A stretch of DNA of 64,000 nucleotides. Origin: JBBRYW01 sp038253945. GTDB lineage: Bacteria; Actinomycetota; Thermoleophilia; Gaiellales; Gaiellaceae. The stretch spans positions 1 through 64,000 of the forward strand of contig JBBSGR010000008.1 of assembly GCA_038253945.1 (NCBI GenBank), written 5' to 3'. The position numbers and the translations under genes are program-made. Position 1 is the stretch's first letter. The number at the start of each line of letters is the position of its first letter. The notes under the pieces are model-generated. The model was not told where the DNA came from. It made no database searches and saw only the letters and a program-made list of their open reading frames with translations. This document shows positions 50,520 to 59,562 of the stretch, in pieces.

Positions 50520-51541
50520 CAGGCTACGGCCTTCGGGTGTGAGAACTCGACGAGGGCCTCGAGCCGCGCGGCCGCCGCGCCCGAGTCGATCGCCTCGCGG
50601 GCGGCCTCGAGTCCCTCTCGAAGATCCTCTGCGCGCCCGGCCGCGGCGATCGCCCCGGCCGCATTGAGCAGAATCGCGCTCCGCCGCCCGCCGTCGCCTC
50701 CCGCGAGTACTCGGCGGATGGCCTCGGCGTTCTCCTGCGCGCTGCCGCCGCGGAGCTCGCTGGGCGAGCAGCGCGGGATACCGAGCTCGAGCGGATCGAT
50801 CTCGCGACGGCGCACCGAGCCGTCGACGACCTCGCACACGAGGTTTGGCCCGGCCGGCGAGAGCTCGTCGATCCCGCCGGCGCCGTGGACGACGAACGCG
50901 CGGCTCGCGCCGAGCTGGAGCAGCACCTCGGCGATCGTCGGGACGAGGTCGGGCGCGTAGACACCGACGACCTGGGCCCGCGCGCCGGCCGGGTTCGTGA
51001 GCGGTCCCAGGATGTTGAAGACGGTCGGCACGCCGAGCTCGCGCCGTACCGGCGCCGCGTGGCGCATCGCGGGGTGGTGAAGCTGCGCGAACATGAAGCC
51101 GAACCCGAGCTCGTCGATCGACTGGGCGATGCGCGCCGGCGGCTGGTCCAGCTCGAAGCCGAGCGCCTCGAGCACGTCGGCTGCGCCGGTCCGGGACGAG
51201 GCGGCCCGGTTCCCGTGCTTCGCGACGCCAGCGCCTGCCGCGGCGGCGACGAGCGCGGCGGCGGTCGAGATGTTGATCGTCTGGGCGCCGTCTCCACCGG
51301 TGCCGGCCGTGTCCACGAGGTCGCGGCGCTCCGGCGTCACCGGAATCACATGTTGCCGCATGGCTTCGGCGCAGCCCGTGATCTCCTCAGCCGTCTCGCC
51401 CTTGAGCCGCAGGGCGACGAGCAGGGCTCCGATCTGGGCAGGTGTGGCTTCTCCGCGCATGACCGTGTCCATCGCCGCGCGCGCCTGCGCGCGCGACAGA
51501 TCGCGACCCTCGAGCAGATTGGAGAGACTCTCCTTCAGCAC
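50519..51541 (-). CDS. trpD: Anthranilate phosphoribosyltransferase
   Basis: Class-typical blocks: VDTAGTGGDGAQTINISTAA (PRPP site), GVAKHGNRAASSRTGAADVL, PAMRHAAPVRRELGVPTVFN, GPLTNPAGA and RAFVVHGAGGIDELSPAG. It joins anthranilate to PRPP. It is the first gene of the visible trp operon; trpE and trpG are not in the window. Its -1 region follows a 56-bp hairpin structure. Confidence 0.95.
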   Translation of the reverse strand: MLKESLSNLLEGRDLSRAQARAAMDTVMRGEATPAQIGALLVALRLKGETAEEITGCAEAMRQHVIPVTPERRDLVDTAGTGGDGAQTINISTAAALVAAAAGAGVAKHGNRAASSRTGAADVLEALGFELDQPPARIAQSIDELGFGFMFAQLHHPAMRHAAPVRRELGVPTVFNILGPLTNPAGARAQVVGVYAPDLVPTIAEVLLQLGASRAFVVHGAGGIDELSPAGPNLVCEVVDGSVRRREIDPLELGIPRCSPSELRGGSAQENAEAIRRVLAGGDGGRRSAILLNAAGAIAAAGRAEDLREGLEAAREAIDSGAAAARLEALVEFSHPKAVA

Positions 51542-51636
51542 GGTCGACTCAGGCTAGATGATTGATCTCGCGCTCCGGATGGATCGGGCCGAGCTCGGGC
51601 AACATTTCATCTTTATTCTCGTCTCTATTCATCAGT

Positions 51637-51692
51637 TGAGCCGGGGCGACCTCCCGGGGCCGCAGCCGGCGGGGATTTCCAGCCCCGGCTCA
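51637..51692 (-). promoter_or_regulatory. Hairpin between the sulfatase gene and trpD
   Basis: TGAGCCGGGG (51637-51646) and CCCCGGCTCA (51683-51692) are a perfect 10-bp inverted repeat enclosing further GC-rich pairing. It lies about 95 bases before trpD on the minus strand, and no T-run follows. It may end the upstream operon or act as a leader element for trp; no Trp-codon leader peptide was found. Confidence 0.4.
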
Positions 51693-51755
51693 CGCTGCTC
51701 TCAGCGGCGGGCCGAAGGCGGGACGGGGGCGCTGAGCCACGCGCGCCTCGAGGCA

Positions 51756-53762
51756 TCAGGGCTCGATCCGCTCGAGCGCTGCCGTCCCGACGATCCTGAA
51801 GACCCGTACCTCGTTGCGACCGCGCCGTAGCGACAGGAGCGGTAGCTCGGCGGAGAACACGCGCCCGTGGGGTCCGGCCCACGAGCGGGCAGTCGCCGCG
51901 ATCCGGCCGTTCACCGCGACCGCGATGTCCCGGGCGCGGGCCGTGGCCGGTCCTGAGATCCTCGCTCTCAGGTAGGTGGGCACGATGCGGGCGCTTGGGT
52001 CGACGTTGCGGAACATGCCGAGCTGGTCGGTCTGGAGGCGGAGCCGGCCGGCCGAGACCCGCAACGATGAGGCGGCTCGCCCCACCAGCTCGGAGTGCGG
52101 CCCGGGGCCGAAGATGCGGGCCCGGCGACCCTCGGCGAAAACTGCGATACGCGCGGCGACGGCTCGGTCGCGGCCGCGGAAGATGGAGCTGGCCGGGACG
52201 GTGAGGCTGCCGCCTGCCTGCTTGCGGATCGTCTCTGTCAGATTGTCGCGTCGCTGCTCGCCCAGGAGCGAGCGTCCGTCGATCTTCCACGGGAGCTCGA
52301 TTCCGGCGACCTGGGCGATGGTCGGCAGGACGTCGATGCTGCGGACGTGCGAGTCGTCGATTCGACCCGTCCGCTGGCGGGGCAGCTTGACGAAGAGCGG
52401 GACGGGGGCGATCTCTCCGATGTTTCCCGGCGATGCGTCGCGCCGCAGTTCGCCCGGCCGGAAGCTTCCTCCGTGGTCGGCGGTCACTATGAGGAGCGAG
52501 CGGTCGTACAGGCCCGAGCGTCGGAGCCCGGCGAGCACGTCGCCCAGGAGCCGATCGACGAGCCGGAGCTGCAGGAGAAACCGACCTTCGGCCTGGACGG
52601 CCAGCCATCGGTCTTTCGACCAGCGGCCCCGGAGGAGGCCGGGGACATTGCTGCCGTGCTCGTACTTCTGCCCGGACGGGAGGTACTCCCAGCTCGCGTG
52701 CGGCAGTAGCGTATGGTCGAACACGAGCACGGGCCGCTTGCCGGGCGCGAGGGCGCGTACGAACGCCCCAAAATGCAGGACGCGATCCTCGCGCCGGTGC
52801 AGGCCGAGGTGTTGCTCCAGCTGGAAGGCAAACCGGCGGCCGAGGCCGAACGGCGTACTCGAGACGTTCTCGAAGCCGTCGGAGAGCAGCCAGGCGAGCC
52901 GCCGTCCAAGCGACGTTCGGGGACACAGGCGTGCCGGACAGAGCTCGAAGTTCTCGAACACCCGGAGCTCGTAGCTCCGGCCGAAGAGCGTGAAGAGGTT
53001 GCGAGGAAGGTCGACGGTGCTCGGCAGGTCGTGGTTGTCCGGCACGTCGCCGGTGAGGAGCGCCGGCACGGCGTGGATCGTGTAGTCGTGGACGGTCGTA
53101 TCGTTTCGGTACCAGGTCGCCTCGCGCGCGAGCGCCGCGAAGCTCGGGTACTGGACGGCATCGATTCGGTGTCCCGACGTCTCGAGCGCGGCCTCGGGCA
53201 GCTCGTCGAAGAGGAGAAAGACGACTGAAGCCTTCGGGCTCGCCTCGGGGCCCGCGGCGCCAGAGCCGTCGCCCAGAGTCAGGCGCCCGAGCGGCGAGAA
53301 GAACAGAAACAGCACGACGAAGAGGAGCGGAGCGGGTGACAGGACGGTGAGGACCAGTCGCGCGGCCGCGGTGCGTGCATACGCCGCGGCGGCGAGGATC
53401 CCGAGCGCGATGGGCGCCAGGCGCAGTGCAAGGCCGTGCCCGCGCAGCACCTGCCAGGCGAAGAGCGCAGTGAGAAGAGCGACGAGGAGCAGATGGACGG
53501 CCTGCCGCACCTTCTCGCCGGCAACGCTCGCGGCAAGCTCGACGAGGGCGAGGACGGCCGGCGGCGCGAGAACCAGCAGGATCGCGAAGAGCACGATCTC
53601 GCGTCGGCCCGACTCGTGCAAGAGGAAGAATTCCGGGGACTTGGAGAGGTCGCCGAGGACCGGCTGGGCGACGGTGAAGCTCGTCAGCGCACCCAGATGC
53701 AGCGCGTCGCGGCCCAGCTGATGTCGGCGCCGCGGGCCGGCCCCCGGCGGCTGATGGTTCAC
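51756..53762 (-). CDS. Membrane-anchored sulfatase/alkaline-phosphatase-fold enzyme (668 aa)
   Basis: About five N-terminal spans (IVLFAILLVLAPPAVLALVE to APLLFVVLFLFFSPLGR) are followed by an extracellular sulfatase-fold domain: VVFLLFDELPEAALETSGHR, PSFAALAREATWYRNDTTVH with a Thr at the nucleophile position, LVFDHTLLPHASWEYL, LIVTADHGGSF and SIDVLPTIAQVAGI. The layout resembles LtaS-like or phosphoethanolamine-type transferases. It starts with GTG in a GTGA overlap with the methyltransferase gene, so the two act together, perhaps on a surface glycan. Confidence 0.85.
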   Translation of the reverse strand: MNHQPPGAGPRRRHQLGRDALHLGALTSFTVAQPVLGDLSKSPEFFLLHESGRREIVLFAILLVLAPPAVLALVELAASVAGEKVRQAVHLLLVALLTALFAWQVLRGHGLALRLAPIALGILAAAAYARTAAARLVLTVLSPAPLLFVVLFLFFSPLGRLTLGDGSGAAGPEASPKASVVFLLFDELPEAALETSGHRIDAVQYPSFAALAREATWYRNDTTVHDYTIHAVPALLTGDVPDNHDLPSTVDLPRNLFTLFGRSYELRVFENFELCPARLCPRTSLGRRLAWLLSDGFENVSSTPFGLGRRFAFQLEQHLGLHRREDRVLHFGAFVRALAPGKRPVLVFDHTLLPHASWEYLPSGQKYEHGSNVPGLLRGRWSKDRWLAVQAEGRFLLQLRLVDRLLGDVLAGLRRSGLYDRSLLIVTADHGGSFRPGELRRDASPGNIGEIAPVPLFVKLPRQRTGRIDDSHVRSIDVLPTIAQVAGIELPWKIDGRSLLGEQRRDNLTETIRKQAGGSLTVPASSIFRGRDRAVAARIAVFAEGRRARIFGPGPHSELVGRAASSLRVSAGRLRLQTDQLGMFRNVDPSARIVPTYLRARISGPATARARDIAVAVNGRIAATARSWAGPHGRVFSAELPLLSLRRGRNEVRVFRIVGTAALERIEP

Positions 53763-55180
53763 GCCGGCGTCGCGAAAAAGAGTGTGCGCGTCCCCGGATC
53801 GAGCCGCTCCCGACGCTCGATCCGGAAGCCCGCCCGGAGCTCCTCCTCGAAGGCCTCCAGACGGTAATCGGCGTGCGTATCCGCGCGTTTGGCCGCGAGC
53901 AGGCGCTGAACCATGGGATCGTCACGGTCCGCGAACTCGACGAGCAGCGGAGCGCCCAGACTCCGCAGCCAGGCGACGACCTCGGGCAAGGGGAGGTTGG
54001 CGCTGATCACGAGGTGGTGGAGCAAGGCGAGGCAGAGGACGAGATCCGGTGAGCCGCGCTCGTCCAGAGCCTTCCGCTCGACGCCCCGCCAGCCGAGCCC
54101 GGGCGAGGGGTCGGCGAGGTCGATCACGAGCGGCAGGATGCGCCGTTCGCCTTCGCGCGCGAGCTCGCGGTAGACCTGCTCGACGACGCCCGGGTCAGAG
54201 TCGACCGCCAGGACGTGGTCGGCGTGGCCCGCCGCGATCCGTGCGAATCGGGCGTCGTTACAGCCGAGGTCCCAGATGGACCGCCAGCGCCTCATGCCGG
54301 CGACGTTCGCCACGAAGGCGTCCTTCGAAGCTGCGGCGGCATCCGTGTAGGGCCGATCCTCCGGGTAACGCGTCCAGCCGGGGCCGCGCGGGCGCCACTC
54401 GAGGCGCGAGACGGTCTTCCTGAGGCGGCGGACGTTGGCCCGGATCAGCTCGCTCTTCCACCCGGCCGCGCGGAGCTCGGCCTTGACCTCGGCGGAGCGC
54501 CCGGCTCGCCGCCGGTCGAGCCTCGCGTGCAGAACGACGTGCGTGAAGACGCCCGGTCGAAACAGGTCGCCCACCGAGAGGACGGGCCGGAACTGGCCGG
54601 GCGGGATCCCCTCGAGCGAGCCGCGCAGCCAGGCGTTGAATTCGACTCCCCTGAAGGCCTGGAGCATGAGCGGGTACAGGTACAGCATGCAGAACTGCCG
54701 GTAGCCGATCCAGGGCTCCCCCTGGACGAGGTGCTCGAAGGAGCCGACGTCGACGAACACGGGGCTGACGCCGCGCCACTGCACGTTGTAGGGCGATGAG
54801 TCCTTCAGGATCAGACCCTCGCCGAGAGCGGCCTCGACGAGGTCGAGCTGCAGCAGGGCGGCGTCCCGAAGCATCCCGAAGCTCCACTCGTACGGATACG
54901 AGACGAAGGGCACGCGCTCGTGCCGCAGCAGGGCGGCGTACCCGGCCGGGAGGCGGCGCAGCAGCGGATCGCCGTCGGCGACGCGCTCGGTCGGAATCAG
55001 CTTGCCGGCGGCGGTCAGGTCTCGAGCGAGAGTGGGGGCGCTGAGCGCATTCCAGTCCGCCAGGCCTTCCTCTGTCAGGGCCCGGAGAATCTGGCCGTCC
55101 GCCTCGAAGACGCGGCTCCGTGGGTCGCGAAACGAGGCGGGCTCAGCCTGGAGCGCGTCCGCCGGAGCGACGCGCGGCAC
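53759..55180 (-). CDS. SAM-dependent methyltransferase with long N-terminal domain (473 aa)
   Basis: The C-terminal part has a Rossmann methyltransferase core: RSIWDLGCNDARFARIAAGH (SAM motif I), HVLAVDSDPGVVEQV, LVLCLALLHHLVISANLPLP. The first ~280 residues (FVSYPYEWSFGMLRDAALLQ, LILKDSSPYNVQWRGVSPVF, FVDVGSF) resemble the N-terminal part of nodulation-type methyltransferases with a kinase-like fold remnant. GTG at 55180 shares a base with the stop of the small membrane gene. Substrate unknown; coupling to the sulfatase suggests glycan or lipid modification. Confidence 0.82.
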   Translation of the reverse strand: MPRVAPADALQAEPASFRDPRSRVFEADGQILRALTEEGLADWNALSAPTLARDLTAAGKLIPTERVADGDPLLRRLPAGYAALLRHERVPFVSYPYEWSFGMLRDAALLQLDLVEAALGEGLILKDSSPYNVQWRGVSPVFVDVGSFEHLVQGEPWIGYRQFCMLYLYPLMLQAFRGVEFNAWLRGSLEGIPPGQFRPVLSVGDLFRPGVFTHVVLHARLDRRRAGRSAEVKAELRAAGWKSELIRANVRRLRKTVSRLEWRPRGPGWTRYPEDRPYTDAAAASKDAFVANVAGMRRWRSIWDLGCNDARFARIAAGHADHVLAVDSDPGVVEQVYRELAREGERRILPLVIDLADPSPGLGWRGVERKALDERGSPDLVLCLALLHHLVISANLPLPEVVAWLRSLGAPLLVEFADRDDPMVQRLLAAKRADTHADYRLEAFEEELRAGFRIERRERLDPGTRTLFFATPA

Positions 55181-55350
55181 TACGACGTCGGAGGCTCGTG
55201 CTCGTCCTTGCGGATCCCGAGAACGCGAAGAAATCGCCGCCAGTACAACTTGGCCGTGACGGCGACGGCGGCGGTGCCGCCGGCGACGAGCTGGACGATC
55301 ATGCTGCCCGAGCCCGGGTCGAGGTAGGCGATTGCGCGCGGGATCAGCAT
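55180..55350 (-). CDS. Small YLDPGSGS-type membrane protein (56 aa)
   Basis: ATG at 55350 begins MLIPRAIAYLDPGSGSM, followed by a single span (IVQLVAGGTAAVAVTAKLYW) and a basic tail (RRFLRVLGIRKDE). Small proteins opening with Y-L-D-P-G-S-G-S before one hydrophobic helix recur beside surface-sugar methyltransferase genes; the role is not known to me. It is the first gene of the operon that continues into the methyltransferase and sulfatase genes. Confidence 0.65.
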   Translation of the reverse strand: MLIPRAIAYLDPGSGSMIVQLVAGGTAAVAVTAKLYWRRFLRVLGIRKDEHEPPTS

Positions 55351-55364
55351 GGAAGGCGCCGAGC

Positions 55365-56216
55365 TTACCAGCGTGCCCTGCAAGCGACCGTGAGGCGCTC
55401 GCCCGCCCGCACGATCCGGTAGGGCTGGCCAAGCCGGCGACATTCGCGGGCGAACGAGTCCGGGGAGGCGGTGTTGAACCGAAACATGTCGTAGTGGCAG
55501 GGGACGGCGAGGCGTGCGCCGATCTCGTGCGCGAGGAGGGCGGCCTCACTGCCGTCGAGGTTCCCGGCGACACCGCGACGCTGCTCGCGTCCGTTGATCG
55601 GCAGGAGCGCGACGTCGATCCCGTAGGGCCGCAGGCGCGCCGCCATCCCCTCGTAGAGCACCGTGTCGCCGCTGTGAAAGACGGTCCAGCCGCCAACCGC
55701 GACGACGTAGCCGAGATAGCGGCAGCGGCCGAGATCGTCGCGCTCGAGCGCCTCGTGGGCCGCCGGAATTCCGGTGATCGTGAACCCGGCCACCTCGACG
55801 GTGACCTCGTCGTCCGCCCCGAGGAGCCGTTCGGGCTCGACCCCGAGGCGCTCGGCCACGAACGCCCGGTTTGCCTCGGGGGCGACGATCGCCAGCTCCG
55901 TGTTCGCCTCGAGCAGCGGAATCAGCGTCTCCGCGTCGAGGTGGTCGGTGTGGTTGTGGCTCGTCGTCACGGCGTCGACGAAGGCGAGCCGCTCCGGTGC
56001 GACGACACGCGCGGTCAGCCGCTCGTGTGGCCGCTCGGTGTCCGCGTACTTCCGCGTCAGCGAGTCGGAGAGGTACGGATCGAGCAGGAGCGCGCTTCCC
56101 CGGACGGCGACCAGGAAGCCGCTCTGCCCGAGCCACCAGAGCTGGAGCCCGTCCTCCGCCCGCGCCGCCTCGACGTCTGCCAGGAAGGTGTCACCCGAGA
56201 GCGCAGGCTCGATCAC
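55365..56216 (-). CDS. MBL-fold hydrolase, UlaG-like (283 aa)
   Basis: Metallo-beta-lactamase motifs: WWLGQSGFLVAVRG, TTSHNHTDHLDAETLIPLL (H-x-H-x-D-H), GIPAAHE, GWTVFHSGDTVLYEG and LAVPCHYDMFRFNT. This set is typical of UlaG-type L-ascorbate-6-phosphate lactonases and relatives. The real substrate is unclear, since no other ula gene is near. Starts with GTG at 56216 in a GTGA overlap with the MetE-like gene. Confidence 0.87.
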   Translation of the reverse strand: MIEPALSGDTFLADVEAARAEDGLQLWWLGQSGFLVAVRGSALLLDPYLSDSLTRKYADTERPHERLTARVVAPERLAFVDAVTTSHNHTDHLDAETLIPLLEANTELAIVAPEANRAFVAERLGVEPERLLGADDEVTVEVAGFTITGIPAAHEALERDDLGRCRYLGYVVAVGGWTVFHSGDTVLYEGMAARLRPYGIDVALLPINGREQRRGVAGNLDGSEAALLAHEIGARLAVPCHYDMFRFNTASPDSFARECRRLGQPYRIVRAGERLTVACRARW

Positions 56217-57247
56217 ACGCCGAGCTCCTCGCGCACGAGCGCCACGCCGGCGCAGAGGTTCGCGAGCTTGGCTCGAGCGGCCCAGCGAGCCGTCTGGCTC
56301 AGGCCGCAGTCGGTCGAGAACGAGAGCCGCTCGGGGGGCGCGAGACGGACAAAGTGCCGGACGCGCTCGGCCACCGCCTCGGGCGGCTCGACGTAGTAGC
56401 TCTTGACGTCGATTACCCCGACCGCGACATGCTTCCGGTCGGCGATCTGACCAACGACCTCGCTCTCGGCCAGCTCGCGGCTCGCCATCTCGACGTGGAT
56501 CTCGTCGGCGTCCAGGCCGAGAAAGGAGGGGAACATCGGCGCGTAGCGGCGGGGGCCGACGGCGCGCCCTCTGTAGTTGCCGAAGCAGAGATGGGTGGAG
56601 AGTCGGGCCCGGCCGACGACGGGCTCGACCGTGCGGTTGAAGATGTCGACGAACCGGCCAGGATCCTCACGGTGGGCGTAGCAGCTCATAGAGGGCTCGT
56701 CGACCGCAATCTCCTCGGCGCCCGCCTCGACGAGCGCGACCAGCTCGCTCCGCACGAACGGGAGCAGCGCCTCCGTTAGTGCCCAGCGGTCGGCGTAGCG
56801 CTCGTTCGGCACGAGGCGGCCGCTCAAGGTGTACGGGCCGGGGACGCTGACCTTCAGCGCAGGGCCCGGGGGTGCGACGCGGCGCAGCCGCTCGAGCTCT
56901 GCGACGGTGCCCAGGCCCCCGGGCGCGGTGAGCTCACCGACGACGCGGTGCCGGTCGCGCTGGTCGTGGCCCGGCGGGCCGAAGTGGCGCCTAGGAACGG
57001 CGCTGATCTCGATTCCTTCGAGGTAGCCGTAGAACGAGAGATTGAAGTCGAGGCGAGTCTGCTCGCCGTCGGAGATGACGTCGAGCCCGGCGGCCACCTG
57101 GTCGTGAACAGCCGCGATGACGGCATCCTCCTGCAGTTCCGCGAGGTCGTCCGGCCCGAACTCGTCGAGGTGGTCGCCCGCGTACTCGAGCCAGCCCGGG
57201 AACGGGTAGCTGCCGATGACGGTCGTGCGCAGGGGGCGGGCGGCCAC
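56213..57247 (-). CDS. MetE-like cobalamin-independent methyltransferase, core only (344 aa)
   Basis: The protein matches the C-terminal catalytic half of MetE: TVIGSYPFPGWLEYA, LDVISDGEQTRLDFNL, VPGPYTLSGR, EEIAVDEPSMSC, and zinc ligands in STHLCFGNYRG, IHVEMASRE and SFSTDCGLSQTARWAA. Short homologues lacking the N-terminal barrel transfer methyl groups from other donors. GTG at 57247 is the first standard start before the conserved IGSYPFP. It is divergent from deoC by 25 bases. Confidence 0.86.
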   Translation of the reverse strand: MAARPLRTTVIGSYPFPGWLEYAGDHLDEFGPDDLAELQEDAVIAAVHDQVAAGLDVISDGEQTRLDFNLSFYGYLEGIEISAVPRRHFGPPGHDQRDRHRVVGELTAPGGLGTVAELERLRRVAPPGPALKVSVPGPYTLSGRLVPNERYADRWALTEALLPFVRSELVALVEAGAEEIAVDEPSMSCYAHREDPGRFVDIFNRTVEPVVGRARLSTHLCFGNYRGRAVGPRRYAPMFPSFLGLDADEIHVEMASRELAESEVVGQIADRKHVAVGVIDVKSYYVEPPEAVAERVRHFVRLAPPERLSFSTDCGLSQTARWAARAKLANLCAGVALVREELGV

Positions 57248-57271
57248 TTCGGTGGTTATGCTCGCACAGGT

Positions 57272-57994
57272 ATGCCGCCTGGAGCTCTTTCTGTCGAGAC
57301 CCTCTCCTACGGCGATGTCGCAAAGACGATCGACCACTCGCTGCTCCGGCCCGAGCTGGACGTGGAGACCGTTACGGACGGCTGTCGGCTCGCTCGCCGC
57401 TACAGCGTCGCCTCTGCGTCGGTACGGCCTGTCGACGTGCCGATCGCGGCGGAGATCCTCAGCGGATCCGATGTCCTCGTCGGAACGGTCGTCGGCTTCC
57501 CGCACGGCAGCTCGCTGACCGAAGCGAAGGTCTTCGAGACCGAGCGGGCGCTCGAACAGGGTGCGCGCGAGATCGACATGGTGCTGAGTATCGGCCGGCT
57601 CCGGTCCGGGCGCGACGCCGAGGTGCTGGCGGACATCAGTGCCGTCGTCCAGGCCTGCGGCAGCCGGGCGATCGTGAAGGTGATCTTCGAGAACGCCTAC
57701 CTCGACGACGAGCAGAAGGTGCGCGCCTGCCGGCTGACCGAGGAGGCCGGAGCCGCGTTCGTCAAGACCTCGACCGGCTTTGCTCCGACAGGCTCGACCA
57801 TCGCCGATCTGAAGCTGATGCGCGCGAGCGTCTCGCCGGGCATCGAGGTGAAGGCGGCCGGCGGTGTGCGGACGCTCGATGCCCTGCTCGAGGTGATGAA
57901 CGTCGGAGTGACACGGATCGGCGCGACCGCGACCGCGACGATCCTCGAGGACTTCAAGGTGCGGAAGGCAGAGCTTCAACCGGCCACTGCGTAG
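57272..57994 (+). CDS. deoC: Deoxyribose-phosphate aldolase
   Basis: DeoC motifs: DVAKTIDHSLLRPELDVETV, VGTVVGFPHGSSLTEAKVFE, AREIDMVLSIGRL, VKVIFENAYLDDEQKVRA, AFVKTSTGFAP with the Schiff-base lysine, and IEVKAAGGVRTLDALLEVM. It splits 2-deoxyribose-5-phosphate into glyceraldehyde-3-phosphate and acetaldehyde. Normal length (240). The leader to the divergent MetE-like gene is very short. Confidence 0.92.
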   Translation: MPPGALSVETLSYGDVAKTIDHSLLRPELDVETVTDGCRLARRYSVASASVRPVDVPIAAEILSGSDVLVGTVVGFPHGSSLTEAKVFETERALEQGAREIDMVLSIGRLRSGRDAEVLADISAVVQACGSRAIVKVIFENAYLDDEQKVRACRLTEEAGAAFVKTSTGFAPTGSTIADLKLMRASVSPGIEVKAAGGVRTLDALLEVMNVGVTRIGATATATILEDFKVRKAELQPATA

Positions 57995-58007
57995 ACGAAC
58001 CCACCGG

Positions 58008-58712
58008 CTAGCGCGCGGTCCAGCCGCCGTCCACCGGCAGCACGATGCCGGTCACGAAGCTCGAGCCATCCCCCGCGAGGTAGAGAGCGGCGGCTGCGAT
58101 GTCCTCGGGCCGTCCGAAGTCGCCCGTCAGCGGCTGCAGGTCCGCGAGGCGCGAGACGACACCGGGATCGTTCTGCGCCCGGGCGCTCATGGGCGTTGCG
58201 ATCAGCCCGGGCGCGATCGCGTTGCAGCGGATGTGCCGTGCGGCGTACGTGACCGCGATCGCGCGCGTCAGCGAGATGATCCCGCCCTTGCTCGCCGCGT
58301 AGGCATGGGTCGCGAAGTCCTCGTCGCCGCCGACGAGGCCGAGAACCGAGGTGAGGTTGACGATCGAGCCGCCACCGTTTTCGAGGAGCAGGGGGACGGC
58401 GTACTTGCAGCACAGGAAGACGCTCTTCAGGTTCGCTTCGAGAACGGTGTCCCACCCCTCCTCCGTACAGCGGTCGACCGGGCCGTCGCCGAAGCGACGG
58501 CCGCTGATTCCCGCCCCGTTGAAGACCACGTCGAGGCGGCCGTGCTCTCGGGCCGTCGCCTCGAACAGGGCCTCGACCTCATTCGCGCGCGTGAGATCGG
58601 CCTGCTCGCGGTCGATCCCGATCACCAACGCGCCGGCTTCCTCGAATGCCCGCACTACGGCGCCCCCGATGCCGCCGGCCGCGCCCGTCACGAGCGCGAC
58701 CTTGCCTTTCAT
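58008..58712 (-). CDS. Short-chain dehydrogenase/reductase (234 aa)
   Basis: Classical SDR: VALVTGAAGGIGGAVVRAFE (NAD(P) site), DVVFNGAGISG, IVNLTSVLGLVGGD with catalytic Ser, YAASKGGIISLTRAIA (Y-x-x-x-K) and CNAIAPGLIATPMS. The Asp in VIGIDREQADL suggests NAD preference. It overlaps the SorC-type regulator gene (ATGA) and probably oxidises the sugar or sugar acid whose use that regulator controls. Confidence 0.89.
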   Translation of the reverse strand: MKGKVALVTGAAGGIGGAVVRAFEEAGALVIGIDREQADLTRANEVEALFEATAREHGRLDVVFNGAGISGRRFGDGPVDRCTEEGWDTVLEANLKSVFLCCKYAVPLLLENGGGSIVNLTSVLGLVGGDEDFATHAYAASKGGIISLTRAIAVTYAARHIRCNAIAPGLIATPMSARAQNDPGVVSRLADLQPLTGDFGRPEDIAAAALYLAGDGSSFVTGIVLPVDGGWTAR

Positions 58713-59542
58713 GCCCGCCCGAGTGCGTAGCGTGCGTTCGCCTCGTCGGTGACGAGAACGTCGACGAGACCGGAGCGAAGCGCGCCCAGTACCGCTCGCC
58801 GCTTCCTCTTGCCCCCGGCTGCGGCAACGACGCGTGGAACTCTTCGCAGGCCTTCGAGCGAGAGGGCGAGCGCGAGAGAATCGGCTGCGAGCACGTTCCC
58901 CTGCACGTCGAAGTGATGGACGAGGATGTGCCCGGCCGGGGGCCGTGCGCCGATTCCCACGAGGGCGACCGTGACACGCTCGAAGAGCTCGACCGTGGGG
59001 CGGACAGCCTCGTTTCGCAGCAAATCGGCGCGTGCCTCCGGGCTGGCGAACGCGGGCGCAGGGAGCGGAAACAGCGGTCCCCCGAGCCGCTCGGCCAGCT
59101 CGAAGGCGACCTCCGATGGCCGCGAGCCGGTCTCGAGGTCGGGGAACGCGCCGCAGACCTGCACGACCGGAACGCCGAGGTCGAGCCGAGGCAGCCCCTC
59201 GACGATCGCGGCGAGGGTCGCGCCCCAGGCGACGCCAACCACGTCGTCGCCGCTGATGAGCTGGGGAAGCCATGCGGCAGCCGCCCGTGGGATGTCGCCC
59301 TCGCCGGGGACGACGACCGCCAGCTCGATGGAATAGGCCTGCTCGAGCTCGCGCGCCGTCTCGTCGGCCTGGGGCGCCTCGTCCGCGATCTCGATCCGCA
59401 CGGTTCCGTCCGCACGTGCCTCGTCGAGCAGGCGGGCGACTCGAAAGCGGGAAACGCCGAGCAGCTTGCCGATCTCCTGCTTCGTGAGACCGCGGAGGAA
59501 GTAGAGGCGAGCCACGTGCGACTTCTCTGCGGTGCTGCTCAT
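58709..59542 (-). CDS. SorC-family sugar-responsive regulator (277 aa)
   Basis: An N-terminal HTH (YFLRGLTKQEIGKLLGVSRF then RVARLLDEARADGTVRIEIA) is followed by a SorC-type sugar-phosphate binding domain (VVGVAWGATLAAIVEGLPRL, VTVALVGIGARPPAGHILVH, RVPRVVAAAGGKRKRRAVLG). Such regulators bind a phosphorylated sugar to release DNA. ATG at 59542 sits 20 bases from the divergent aldolase start; GCTCAT/ATGAGC half-sites flank this gap and could be the operator. Confidence 0.87.
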   Translation of the reverse strand: MSSTAEKSHVARLYFLRGLTKQEIGKLLGVSRFRVARLLDEARADGTVRIEIADEAPQADETARELEQAYSIELAVVVPGEGDIPRAAAAWLPQLISGDDVVGVAWGATLAAIVEGLPRLDLGVPVVQVCGAFPDLETGSRPSEVAFELAERLGGPLFPLPAPAFASPEARADLLRNEAVRPTVELFERVTVALVGIGARPPAGHILVHHFDVQGNVLAADSLALALSLEGLRRVPRVVAAAGGKRKRRAVLGALRSGLVDVLVTDEANARYALGRA

Positions 59543-59562
59543 ATATGTAGTGTACCGCTCAG

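Noticed and set aside
51601..51640. Minus-strand CTGATGA followed later by GAAA, resembling a hammerhead ribozyme core
   Set aside because: The bases between the two motifs cannot form stem II and no closing stems are present, so it is a chance match.
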